Assembly (NCBI GenBank): GCA_002154655.1
Contig: NGUZ01000003.1
Coordinates: 1 to 64,000 of the forward strand
Reading direction: 5' to 3'
Length of the DNA stretch: 64,000 nucleotides
Source: Corynebacterium kefirresidentii
GTDB lineage: Bacteria > Actinomycetota > Actinomycetes > Mycobacteriales > Mycobacteriaceae
Notes under the pieces: model-generated
Told to the model about the DNA's origin: nothing
The model's input: only the letters and a program-made list of their open reading frames with translations
Databases searched by the model: none
Program-made: the position numbers and the translations under genes
Shown: piece after piece, positions 18,165 to 24,597 of the stretch
How positions within the stretch are numbered: the first letter of the stretch is position 1
How the letters are laid out: every line of letters starts with the position of its first letter

Positions 18165-19744
18165 CTTTTTCTTCTAAGCTTGCGGCCACGCTTGGTGCTG
18201 CCGCACTGACCATGGGCATCACTGCACCGATTGCCACGGCCGCGCCTGCACCTGCACCACAGGCAGCCAAGCCCGCCATTTCCTGGGAAGACTGCCCAGA
18301 GCAGGTGGACATCGACACTGCCGAATGCGGACGCATTGAAGTCCCCACGTACTACGACAACCCAAAGGCGGGCACGATTAGCGTCGGCTTCGTGCGCGTT
18401 CCCGCCGCCAACCCCGGCGCTCGCCGTGGCGCGCTGTTTACTAACCCCGGTGGACCAAGCGGCGATGCCTATGAATGGGCCGGCAATAGCGCTGCTCCTT
18501 GGCCTCAGGCCGTGCGCGATGAATGGGACACCATCGGTGTACAACCACGTGGTCTGCCTGGCTCCACTCCAGTCAAGTGCGATGCTTCGGCTGCTAGTGA
18601 CCCACTCCGAGATAGCCTGCAGATAGGAAAACTCACTCGCGATGCTTGCGAGAAGAACACCCCGGGCTATACCAATTCTTTAACCACCGCCAATACCTTG
18701 GAAGATTGGGAGATGGTTCGCCGCGCCTTGGGCGAGGACAAGATTGACATCGCTGGTACTTCTTATGGCACCTACCTCGGTTCCGCTTATGCCACCAAAT
18801 ATCCGGAACACACCGGCAAGGTCTTGTTGGATTCCGGTATGAGCCCCAAGCTGGCGTGGAATGGCATCTTTGCTTCGCAACAACGCGGCTATGAAAAGGC
18901 ACTGCACGATCTCTTTGGGTTCATTGCCAAAAATGATGCCAAGTACCACCTCGGCACCACCCCGCTGCAGGTCTATGAAAAATGGTCTCAAAAGGTAGCT
19001 CGTGAGGCAGGTGTACGCCCTACCGTATTGCCACCGAACGCCAAGATTGGTGACCTACCTCCAGGACTCGAGTTTGCCGGTCAGCCTGGTGCGGACATCA
19101 TGACTGCCACCGGCCCATTGCGCGTGCAGGCGGAGTTCCTCAGCCAGAAGATTCACAACCCCAACGCCGTGCAGGCAGCCTCCCCGTTACTGAACATGAC
19201 GCGCCTCCTTGTTGTACCGACCCCTTCACGATGGGATGCCTTTGCCAAGCACCTCAACGGTAGCGAACCTATCGATGCGGAGCAGGCCGATCCGGACGCC
19301 GTGCAGAAACAACAGGAGTCCTTCGCGCAAGCAATAAATATGCAAAACCTAATCGTTTGCAATGAAAACACCGTGCCCGGAAATCCGCTGCTGTACCCGA
19401 GCTACCTGTGGTCCAACTTCGTCAGCTTTGATCCCTTCACCCAAGTCAACTCTCTCTACGGCTCCGGCGCGGGCTGCGGTGGCCGTGCGCCGGTCACCGG
19501 CCAGGCGCCTCTCGACGGCTCCAAGCTCGCCACCAAGCCCCTCCAGATTCAAGCAACGGGCGACCCACAAACGCCGTACCAGTACCACACGAGCCTCTCC
19601 AAGCCGATGCAGTCCCGCGTGGTCACCGTCCATGGCCCCGGCCACGCGCACTTTGCCTCTGGGAATAAGGTTGTCGATGACATCGGTGTGCACTACCTGC
19701 GCACCGGTGAAGTCACTACTGCCGACGCCCCCGGGTTGATTTAG
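18158..19744 (+). CDS. Secreted tripeptidyl-aminopeptidase-type alpha/beta hydrolase
   Basis: 528 residues. A Sec signal peptide (MLSFSSKLAATLGAAALTMG, cleavage likely after ATAA near residue 29) exports it. The mature protein fits the Streptomyces-type tripeptidyl aminopeptidase/proteinase group of alpha/beta hydrolases: FTNPGGPSGDAYEWAG oxyanion loop, DIAGTSYGTYLGSAYA nucleophile elbow (serine about residue 205), and a C-terminal TAP-like domain with GDPQTPYQYH and HGPGHAHFA (catalytic aspartate and histidine). It probably removes tripeptides or related groups outside the cell. Its start region is enclosed in a long inverted repeat. Substrate is not known. Confidence 0.85.
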   Translation: MLSFSSKLAATLGAAALTMGITAPIATAAPAPAPQAAKPAISWEDCPEQVDIDTAECGRIEVPTYYDNPKAGTISVGFVRVPAANPGARRGALFTNPGGPSGDAYEWAGNSAAPWPQAVRDEWDTIGVQPRGLPGSTPVKCDASAASDPLRDSLQIGKLTRDACEKNTPGYTNSLTTANTLEDWEMVRRALGEDKIDIAGTSYGTYLGSAYATKYPEHTGKVLLDSGMSPKLAWNGIFASQQRGYEKALHDLFGFIAKNDAKYHLGTTPLQVYEKWSQKVAREAGVRPTVLPPNAKIGDLPPGLEFAGQPGADIMTATGPLRVQAEFLSQKIHNPNAVQAASPLLNMTRLLVVPTPSRWDAFAKHLNGSEPIDAEQADPDAVQKQQESFAQAINMQNLIVCNENTVPGNPLLYPSYLWSNFVSFDPFTQVNSLYGSGAGCGGRAPVTGQAPLDGSKLATKPLQIQATGDPQTPYQYHTSLSKPMQSRVVTVHGPGHAHFASGNKVVDDIGVHYLRTGEVTTADAPGLI

Positions 19745-19797
19745 TCCCCCACTACCCCATGCGCTAAAATCACATCGTTGGGAATTTTCCCAGCGAT

Positions 19798-19871
19798 GTC
19801 TCCGTAGCTCAGCGGATTAGAGCATCGGTTTCCGGTACCGAAGGTCGCAGGTTCGATCCCTGTCGGGGACA
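19798..19871 (+). tRNA. tRNA-Arg (anticodon CCG)
   Basis: Cloverleaf read by eye: acceptor arms GTCTCCG (19798-19804) and CGGGGAC (19864-19870), a D arm with TAGCTCAGCGGATTAGAGCA, anticodon stem TCGGT/ACCGA around the loop TTCCGGT (anticodon CCG), and a T arm with GGTTCGATCC. The discriminator is A; the CCA end is not encoded. Followed directly by a strong terminator. Confidence 0.93.
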
Positions 19872-19876
19872 CAGTT

Positions 19877-19920
19877 ACCGCTGGCCACCAGTACTTTCTG
19901 GTGGCCAGCGGTTTATTTAT
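19877..19920 (+). terminator. Rho-independent terminator after tRNA-Arg
   Basis: ACCGCTGGCCACCAG (19877-19891) pairs perfectly with CTGGTGGCCAGCGGT (19898-19912) over a 6-base loop and is followed by TTATTTAT. Confidence 0.9.
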
Positions 19921-19935
19921 CTTCCGGCCCGCTAA

Positions 19936-20733
19936 CTATTTCCACTCCGGATTGGCGGTATCCACCCCTTGTGCCTTAGCCGCATGCTCAATCGCGTCTG
20001 CCAACCACTGGGCCAACCCTTCCTGCTGCGCCTCATAGTGCGCACGGAAGCGCTCATCGGCAACGTAGCCGCGGGAAATTAAGAAGTGCTTTGCCGGCGT
20101 TACAGGAAAGAAGGCGCTGAGTGCTACGCGGTGCTTTTCGACGAGCCCCTGGGCCTCCTCCGAGTCCGGTGCCACTCCACTGGCTACAGCCTGGGCCAGC
20201 TCCTTTTCCACCTCAGCAACTGCCGCCTGAGCTTCGCTCCAGTTCTGCTTCGACCAGTCGGCAGTGCGTTGCTGATACATTGCCCAGTCCTCGCTCGATC
20301 CATAGGCCTCTTCAGCCTCTTGTTGATGCGCGGCGAAGTTAGCATCGCCGACAATGTGTCCGATTTCTTCCACAGTGAGCTTTCGTTTATTCATTGCATC
20401 CTCCATCAAGGTGTCAATCGCTGCCAGCATTTCAGTGAGGTTGTCGCGCTGGGCAAGCAAACTTTCCCTCTGCCTCTGCAAATGTTCTATATCGGAGGCA
20501 GCGCCATCTAGCAGCTGTTTAATATCGGTCAATTTCATACCGGTGGCGCGGTAGATGAGAATCTTCTGCACTCGGGCACAGTCCTCCTCGGTATATAGCC
20601 GGTAGTTGGACCAGCTGCGCCACGTGGGTGACAGCAAACCTTGCGCCTCCCAGTGATGCAGCGTGCGCACCGTAATACGGAAGAGCGCTGCTACCTCGCC
20701 AACGGTATAGAGAACTCCATCGATGTCGTCCAT
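19936..20733 (-). CDS. MerR-family regulator with TipAS ligand-binding domain
   Basis: 265 residues. N-terminal MerR winged helix (about 8-75: YTVGEVAALFRITVRTLHHWEAQGLL, YRLYTEEDCARVQKIL), a dimerisation coiled coil (about 80-115), then a TipAS-type domain (about 130-260: EEAYGSSEDWAMYQQRT, AKHFLISRGYVADERFRAHYE). TipAL proteins bind thiopeptides and related compounds and activate their own promoters. A matching promoter with a 19-base-type spacer and a near-palindromic site lies just upstream. It is divergent from the ABC exporter operon, a likely second target (inference). Confidence 0.88.
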   Translation of the reverse strand: MDDIDGVLYTVGEVAALFRITVRTLHHWEAQGLLSPTWRSWSNYRLYTEEDCARVQKILIYRATGMKLTDIKQLLDGAASDIEHLQRQRESLLAQRDNLTEMLAAIDTLMEDAMNKRKLTVEEIGHIVGDANFAAHQQEAEEAYGSSEDWAMYQQRTADWSKQNWSEAQAAVAEVEKELAQAVASGVAPDSEEAQGLVEKHRVALSAFFPVTPAKHFLISRGYVADERFRAHYEAQQEGLAQWLADAIEHAAKAQGVDTANPEWK

Positions 20734-20748
20734 GTTTTCATTGTTGCG

Positions 20749-20770
20749 CCTTACGCTGCGTCAGGGTCAA
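20749..20770 (-). promoter_or_regulatory. MerR/TipA-type promoter-operator
   Basis: On the minus strand TTGACC (-35) is followed at once by CCTGACGCAGCGTAAGG, a near-palindrome CCTGACGC/GCGTAAGG, as in TipAL-type promoters where the operator fills an overlong spacer. It is 16 bases before the regulator's ATG, implying a very short leader. Confidence 0.6.
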
Positions 20771-20790
20771 CTGCAGAGAAAATCTCCAGA

Positions 20791-20824
20791 AACACTTGCC
20801 AGAGTGTTGGGTTTATGCAACACT
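20791..20824. promoter_or_regulatory. Three alternating AACACT/AGTGTT elements before the ABC exporter operon
   Basis: AACACT at 20791-20796, AGTGTT at 20803-20808 and AACACT at 20819-20824. The second and third form a perfect 7-base inverted repeat (AGTGTTG...CAACACT, 8-base spacer). Placed immediately before the first gene's ATG at 20832; candidate operator. Confidence 0.4.
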
Positions 20825-20831
20825 TAGGTAC

Positions 20832-21338
20832 ATGACAGCAAACGACTCCCCTGTTTCAACAACGATTCGCGCCGAACGGTTCCGCCGCCCCGGCCCCACC
20901 CGTGGATTAATCGCGTCAATGTATGGCTGCGTGGCCGTATCCGCGGTTTTCCTCATTTATGCCCTGGCATTTTCCTCCTACTGGGCCCTCTTCGCTATGT
21001 CTATAGCAATGGTGCTCTCTTGCGTTCCATGGACCATTCTGCGAATTTCCATCGACTCGAAGGATACGAAGCCCCTGTCCTCTCTCGATGAATATGAAGC
21101 GCAAACCCTCGATCAATGGCGCCGCAAAGCCTTCAAGCTGTCTACTTCCCTGCTATTTGTCGGCGGGTTTGCCACGCTCCTCACGGGAAATTGGTTCCTT
21201 GGAGGAGGAATTACCGGAATCATTGGAACCAAATTTCTTTTAGGAGTCGGCTACTACCTGCTCTTTAGCTACTTCATCTCTGCCACCCTGCCCGCTGTCG
21301 GCTACGCATTAACCTTCAATCAGAACTCGGAGAACTAA
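20832..21338 (+). CDS. Small four-helix membrane protein of the ABC exporter operon
   Basis: 168 residues with two helix pairs: about 34-75 (SMYGCVAVSAVFLIYALAF, YWALFAMSIAMVLSCVPWTI) and about 110-165 (STSLLFVGGFATLLTGNWF, FLLGVGYYLLFSYFISATLP). No known family recognised. The ATG at 20832 is preferred over upstream non-ATG starts. Only 2 bases separate its stop from the ATPase gene, so it is likely an accessory part of that exporter or a co-regulated membrane protein (inference). Confidence 0.7.
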   Translation: MTANDSPVSTTIRAERFRRPGPTRGLIASMYGCVAVSAVFLIYALAFSSYWALFAMSIAMVLSCVPWTILRISIDSKDTKPLSSLDEYEAQTLDQWRRKAFKLSTSLLFVGGFATLLTGNWFLGGGITGIIGTKFLLGVGYYLLFSYFISATLPAVGYALTFNQNSEN

Positions 21339-21340
21339 GC

Positions 21341-22240
21341 ATGCCAACCTTGACCATTGACCACCTCAATAAGTCCTTCGGGGAGACGCAAGCCCTGCGG
21401 GATATGACCTTTAGCGTTGGCGAGGGCGAGCTCTTCGGCTTTGTCGGATCCAACGGCGCTGGAAAGTCCACCACAATGCGCATCGCGCTTGGCGTGCTGT
21501 CTAAGGACTCCGGCGAAGTCTACTTTGATGACGCTCCGATTAATGACGATAACCGCCGCCGCATTGGTTATATGCCAGAAGAGCGCGGCCTCTACGGGAA
21601 AGAACCGCTGCTCAGCCAGCTGGTCTTTCTTGGCACGCTGCATGGCATGGATAAGTCTGCCGCTAAGCGCGCCGGCGCTGAGCTCCTTGAGCAGCTGGGC
21701 TTGGGCGAGCGCATGGACGATAAGCTCGATGACCTCTCCCTGGGCAACCAGCAGCGAGTACAGCTCGCGGCCTCCCTGATTCACGACCCAGACATGCTGA
21801 TTCTGGACGAGCCCTTTTCCGGTCTGGACCCGGTTGCGGTCAACGTCATGTCAGATATGCTGCGCGAGCGCGCCAACCGTGGCGTTCCCGTCATTTTCTC
21901 CTCGCACCAATTGGACTTGGTGCAGCGCTTATGTGACCGCGTGGGCATTGTGACGAAGGGGCACATGGTGGCCGAAGGGGGCGTCGATAAGCTGCGCAGC
22001 CAGGGCCCGCCGCGCTTTGAGGTCACTACCCCAGCACGCGGCTGGTACCCGGAGGGCACGGAGCTGGTGGCCGAAACTCCCGACGCCGTGGTACTCCAAG
22101 CAGATCCCAGCGTTGATGACCAGACGATCCTGCAGGCTGCCCTAGCCGCTGGCCCAGTGCATTCCTTCGGTCGCAAGATCCCAGACCTGACCGAGCTTTT
22201 CCAGGACGTTGTCACCAGCAACCAGAATGAGGAAGCCTAA
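21341..22240 (+). CDS. ABC exporter ATP-binding protein (NatA-type)
   Basis: 299 residues. Walker A GSNGAGKST at about 37-45, a Q-loop near YMPEERGLYG, signature LSLGNQQRVQLAASL, Walker B DMLILDEPFSGLDP and switch histidine in IFSSHQLDLVQRLCD. The C-terminal 80 residues are the DUF4162-type tail typical of NatA/CcmA-like ATPases. Energises the ABC-2 permease encoded 3 bases downstream. NatAB-type systems export sodium or antibiotics; the substrate here is unknown. The nearby TipAS regulator favours a drug-related role (inference). Confidence 0.92.
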   Translation: MPTLTIDHLNKSFGETQALRDMTFSVGEGELFGFVGSNGAGKSTTMRIALGVLSKDSGEVYFDDAPINDDNRRRIGYMPEERGLYGKEPLLSQLVFLGTLHGMDKSAAKRAGAELLEQLGLGERMDDKLDDLSLGNQQRVQLAASLIHDPDMLILDEPFSGLDPVAVNVMSDMLRERANRGVPVIFSSHQLDLVQRLCDRVGIVTKGHMVAEGGVDKLRSQGPPRFEVTTPARGWYPEGTELVAETPDAVVLQADPSVDDQTILQAALAAGPVHSFGRKIPDLTELFQDVVTSNQNEEA

Positions 22241-22243
22241 GCC

Positions 22244-23410
22244 ATGCAGTATTCCGCAATGAAGACCATCGGAGTTGTAGCCAAGCGTGAAATGGCAGTC
22301 GCGCTGAAGTCGAAGATGGTAGTGGGCACTATGCTGCTCCTCATCCTCGGCGCCATTATCGCCCCGATTGCTATCAGCTTCTTCAGTGGCGATGACGAAC
22401 CTGATTCCGTAGCCGTCGTGGGAATGGAAGAGTCCGCCTTCAAAGACTCCGGCATCGATGCCACCGCGGCGAAAGACCGCGCAGAAGCCCAGCAATTGGT
22501 GGAAGATGACGAGGCCGATGCCGCCCTCGTTCCGGCAGAGAACGACGGCTGGGATCTCTTGAGCAAGGGCGATACGCCTGCCGCGGTGACTACCACCGTC
22601 AACCAAATCGTTTCTTCTCAAGCACAAGCAACGGCGCTGGAGAAGCTCAATATTGACCCGCAGGAGCTAGAAAAGGCTACCCCGTCGACCACGGTAAATC
22701 AGGTGAATCTAGAAGAAGAGGACGGCACTGAACAAAAGATGGCCGGCGTAGCCACGGTCCTCATTGGCGCAATGGCAGTGGTCTTTTCCATCATGACCTT
22801 CGCTGGCCTGATTGGCGGCCGCGTCACGGAGGAAAAGTCCTCCCGCGTGGTGGAAATTATCTTATCTTCCGTGCGCCCGGTGGACTTCCTAGCCGGCAAG
22901 ATTTTGGGCAATACCATCATCGGTTTCTTGGCCACCCTCCTCATCCTGGGCGGTGGCGCGATTTCGATTGCTGCGTCCGGCCTGGCTAGTGACCTCGAGC
23001 TGGACTATGGCTTGGTAGCCGTCCTCCTTGTGGGCGAGATTCTAGGCCTGCTTTTCTTTGGCAGCCTCTACGCTGCAGCCGGCTCCATGGTGCAACGGAC
23101 CGAGGATCTCCAGTCCACGCAGGCACCGATCCTGTTCCTTGTCTTTGCCACCATGTATGTACCGATGTTCGGCTGGATGCATCTGGATGCCACGTGGATG
23201 CAGGTTATGACCTGGTTGCCGCCGGTTTCCATGCTGGTCGCTCCGATGCAGGTGGCCGGGGGCAACCTCAGCTGGCTGGGATTGCTGGCTAGCTATGTGC
23301 TCATGGCTGTGGTGACCGCACTGATTATCGTGCTAGTCGGTCGAATTTACCGCCGCGCCATTTTGAATAATGGACGCAAGATGACCTGGCGCCAGGCGGT
23401 GGGCAAATAA
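22244..23410 (+). CDS. ABC-2 type permease (NatB-like)
   Basis: 388 residues. One N-terminal helix (about 25-48), a large extracytoplasmic domain (about 50-165) and five or six C-terminal helices including the ABC-2 motif GGRVTEEKSSRVVEIILSSVRP, which corresponds to the NatB/YhaP group. Partner of the preceding ATPase. An AAATAA tail leads into a strong bidirectional hairpin terminator. Confidence 0.9.
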   Translation: MQYSAMKTIGVVAKREMAVALKSKMVVGTMLLLILGAIIAPIAISFFSGDDEPDSVAVVGMEESAFKDSGIDATAAKDRAEAQQLVEDDEADAALVPAENDGWDLLSKGDTPAAVTTTVNQIVSSQAQATALEKLNIDPQELEKATPSTTVNQVNLEEEDGTEQKMAGVATVLIGAMAVVFSIMTFAGLIGGRVTEEKSSRVVEIILSSVRPVDFLAGKILGNTIIGFLATLLILGGGAISIAASGLASDLELDYGLVAVLLVGEILGLLFFGSLYAAAGSMVQRTEDLQSTQAPILFLVFATMYVPMFGWMHLDATWMQVMTWLPPVSMLVAPMQVAGGNLSWLGLLASYVLMAVVTALIIVLVGRIYRRAILNNGRKMTWRQAVGK

Positions 23411-23414
23411 AAAT

Positions 23415-23453
23415 AATCCGGCTCCCCTGCCGTGTGCAAGGGGGAGCCGGATT
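23415..23453. terminator. Bidirectional terminator between the exporter operon and a small membrane protein gene
   Basis: AATCCGGCTCCCC (23415-23427) pairs perfectly with GGGGAGCCGGATT (23441-23453). TTCTTCT follows on the plus strand, and TTATTTTT follows on the minus strand, so it can serve both convergent genes. Confidence 0.85.
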
Positions 23454-23469
23454 CTTCTATGTGCCGAAG

Positions 23470-23673
23470 CTACTGAGTAATGAACTCGTTGGTGATCGGC
23501 TGGGTGATGTCCAAGGTGCCGTGCTCGATGTAGTACATACCGAAGAACATGGCTGCCAGCATCACTACGGCTAGCAGCATGGAAGGAATCCACTGAAGGA
23601 ATACGGGAACCCAGCCCTTGCCCTTGTCGCGAGCTGCTGCTTCGCGCTGTTCCTGAGCCTCACGCTCGTTCAT
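23470..23673 (-). CDS. Small single-pass membrane protein
   Basis: 67 residues: a charged N-terminus (MNEREAQEQREAAARDKGKG), one hydrophobic helix at about residues 25-47 (LQWIPSMLLAVVMLAAMFFG) and a polar tail. No family recognised. It lies alone, with a CTTAACAGTTAAG palindrome in its upstream region, and shares a terminator with the exporter operon. Coding status is supported by the clear helix and an AAAGG ribosome site. Confidence 0.6.
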   Translation of the reverse strand: MNEREAQEQREAAARDKGKGWVPVFLQWIPSMLLAVVMLAAMFFGMYYIEHGTLDITQPITNEFITQ

Positions 23674-23716
23674 AATGATAAAACCTTTCGATCCACCGAG
23701 GATTAACTACGGATAT

Positions 23717-23729
23717 CTTAACAGTTAAG
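23717..23729. promoter_or_regulatory. Perfect CTTAACAGTTAAG palindrome
   Basis: 13 bases, perfect inverted repeat around a central A, 44 bases before the start of the 67-residue membrane protein. MarR-family regulators often bind sites of this TTAAC-N-GTTAA form, and a MarR gene lies 360 bases away. Binding is conjecture. Confidence 0.4.
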
Positions 23730-23781
23730 TGCCCCGAAGGCCGCATTCCTCGCACTTTTGATTGACACCGAAATTTCGCCC

Positions 23782-24081
23782 TTAAATTCCGGGGTCCTCG
23801 TTATTGAGCAGCGCCTCTACGAAAGACTCGCGGTCCGCGAGCATGCGCTCGATGTCCTCTTCCGCGCCAACAATCCACAGCTCGGTGTCTTGGTCATAGG
23901 TCAGCGCGGAGTCTGGGTAGGCCTCTAGGGCCTCTTCCATGGCGGAGACTTGTTCCTCGCTGGCGGCATCATCCAGGTGCGCTTCGGGGTCACCGATGCG
24001 CGGACTCAGCTCCTCCAACGCGGTGATTCCGTAGGTCTTATATTGCTTCTTTGGGTGCTCGAAGAGCTCTTGTCCCATCAT
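23782..24081 (-). CDS. Conserved-looking hypothetical protein, 99 residues
   Basis: Acidic protein without membrane helices or signal (MMGQELFEHPKKQYKTYGI, then a Glu/Asp-rich helical part, ALTYDQDTELWIVGAEEDIERML). No family recognised. It is the last gene of the minus-strand cluster, starting 5 bases after the MarR gene, with GGAAAGGA in the MarR 3' end as ribosome site. Function unknown. Confidence 0.6.
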   Translation of the reverse strand: MMGQELFEHPKKQYKTYGITALEELSPRIGDPEAHLDDAASEEQVSAMEEALEAYPDSALTYDQDTELWIVGAEEDIERMLADRESFVEALLNNEDPGI

Positions 24082-24086
24082 GGAAC

Positions 24087-24593
24087 TTAATCCTTTCCGT
24101 GTAGTAGCGAATCTGGCACGTACCCCTCATAGCCGGGGAGGTTTTTGGCCTGCAAAACGCCGTTGAAAAAGCGCCGCAGCGCAGGCACGTCCTCGGGCTG
24201 CAGGTGGTCAAAGACCATGCGGCGGACTGATTCCACATGTTCGGGGGCGGCGCGCCGCAGGTGTTCTAGGCCTGCATGAGTAACGCACACATTAATCCCC
24301 CGGGCATCTTCCGCATCTGGTTCTTTATAAAGCAGGCCACGCTTTTCCATGCGGGTTACTTGGTGGGAGGCGCGGGAGCGGTCCCACTCTAGCTGCGTGC
24401 ACAACTCGTGCAGGCGCAGGCGCTGCTCTGGCGCCTCAGACAAGGCAACGAGGACAGCAAACTCGGAGGCAGATACCTCGCCGCCGGCCTTGAGCGTTTC
24501 ATCCATTCCCCTATTAATCTTGCGCACAGCGCCAAGGAGCAGGCGCCATAGTTCCTGCTCCTCGTCGTCTAACCAGCGAGTTTGAGAAGGCAT
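24087..24593 (-). CDS. MarR-family transcriptional regulator
   Basis: 168 residues with the MarR winged helix at about 40-110: SASEFAVLVALSEAP, RLHELCTQLEWDRSRASHQVTRMEKRGLLYKEP (recognition helix) and DARGINVCVTHAGLEHL (wing). Dimerisation helices flank it. Encoded 4 bases after the Rad50-like gene and 5 bases before the 99-residue gene, so it is likely the internal regulator of this cluster. Ligand unknown. The WDRSRASHQ helix resembles the group of MarR proteins found widely in actinobacteria. Confidence 0.9.
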   Translation of the reverse strand: MPSQTRWLDDEEQELWRLLLGAVRKINRGMDETLKAGGEVSASEFAVLVALSEAPEQRLRLHELCTQLEWDRSRASHQVTRMEKRGLLYKEPDAEDARGINVCVTHAGLEHLRRAAPEHVESVRRMVFDHLQPEDVPALRRFFNGVLQAKNLPGYEGYVPDSLLHGKD

Positions 24594-24597
24594 GGCA

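Noticed and set aside
19798..19920. tRNA-Arg as an integration site
   Set aside because: No integrase, no duplicated tRNA 3' end and no phage genes occur nearby; a normal terminator follows.
20796..20831. Longer start (TTG or ATG) for the membrane protein before the ABC ATPase
   Set aside because: It would run through the AACACT/AGTGTT repeats, adds residues without membrane or motif sense, and has no ribosome site.
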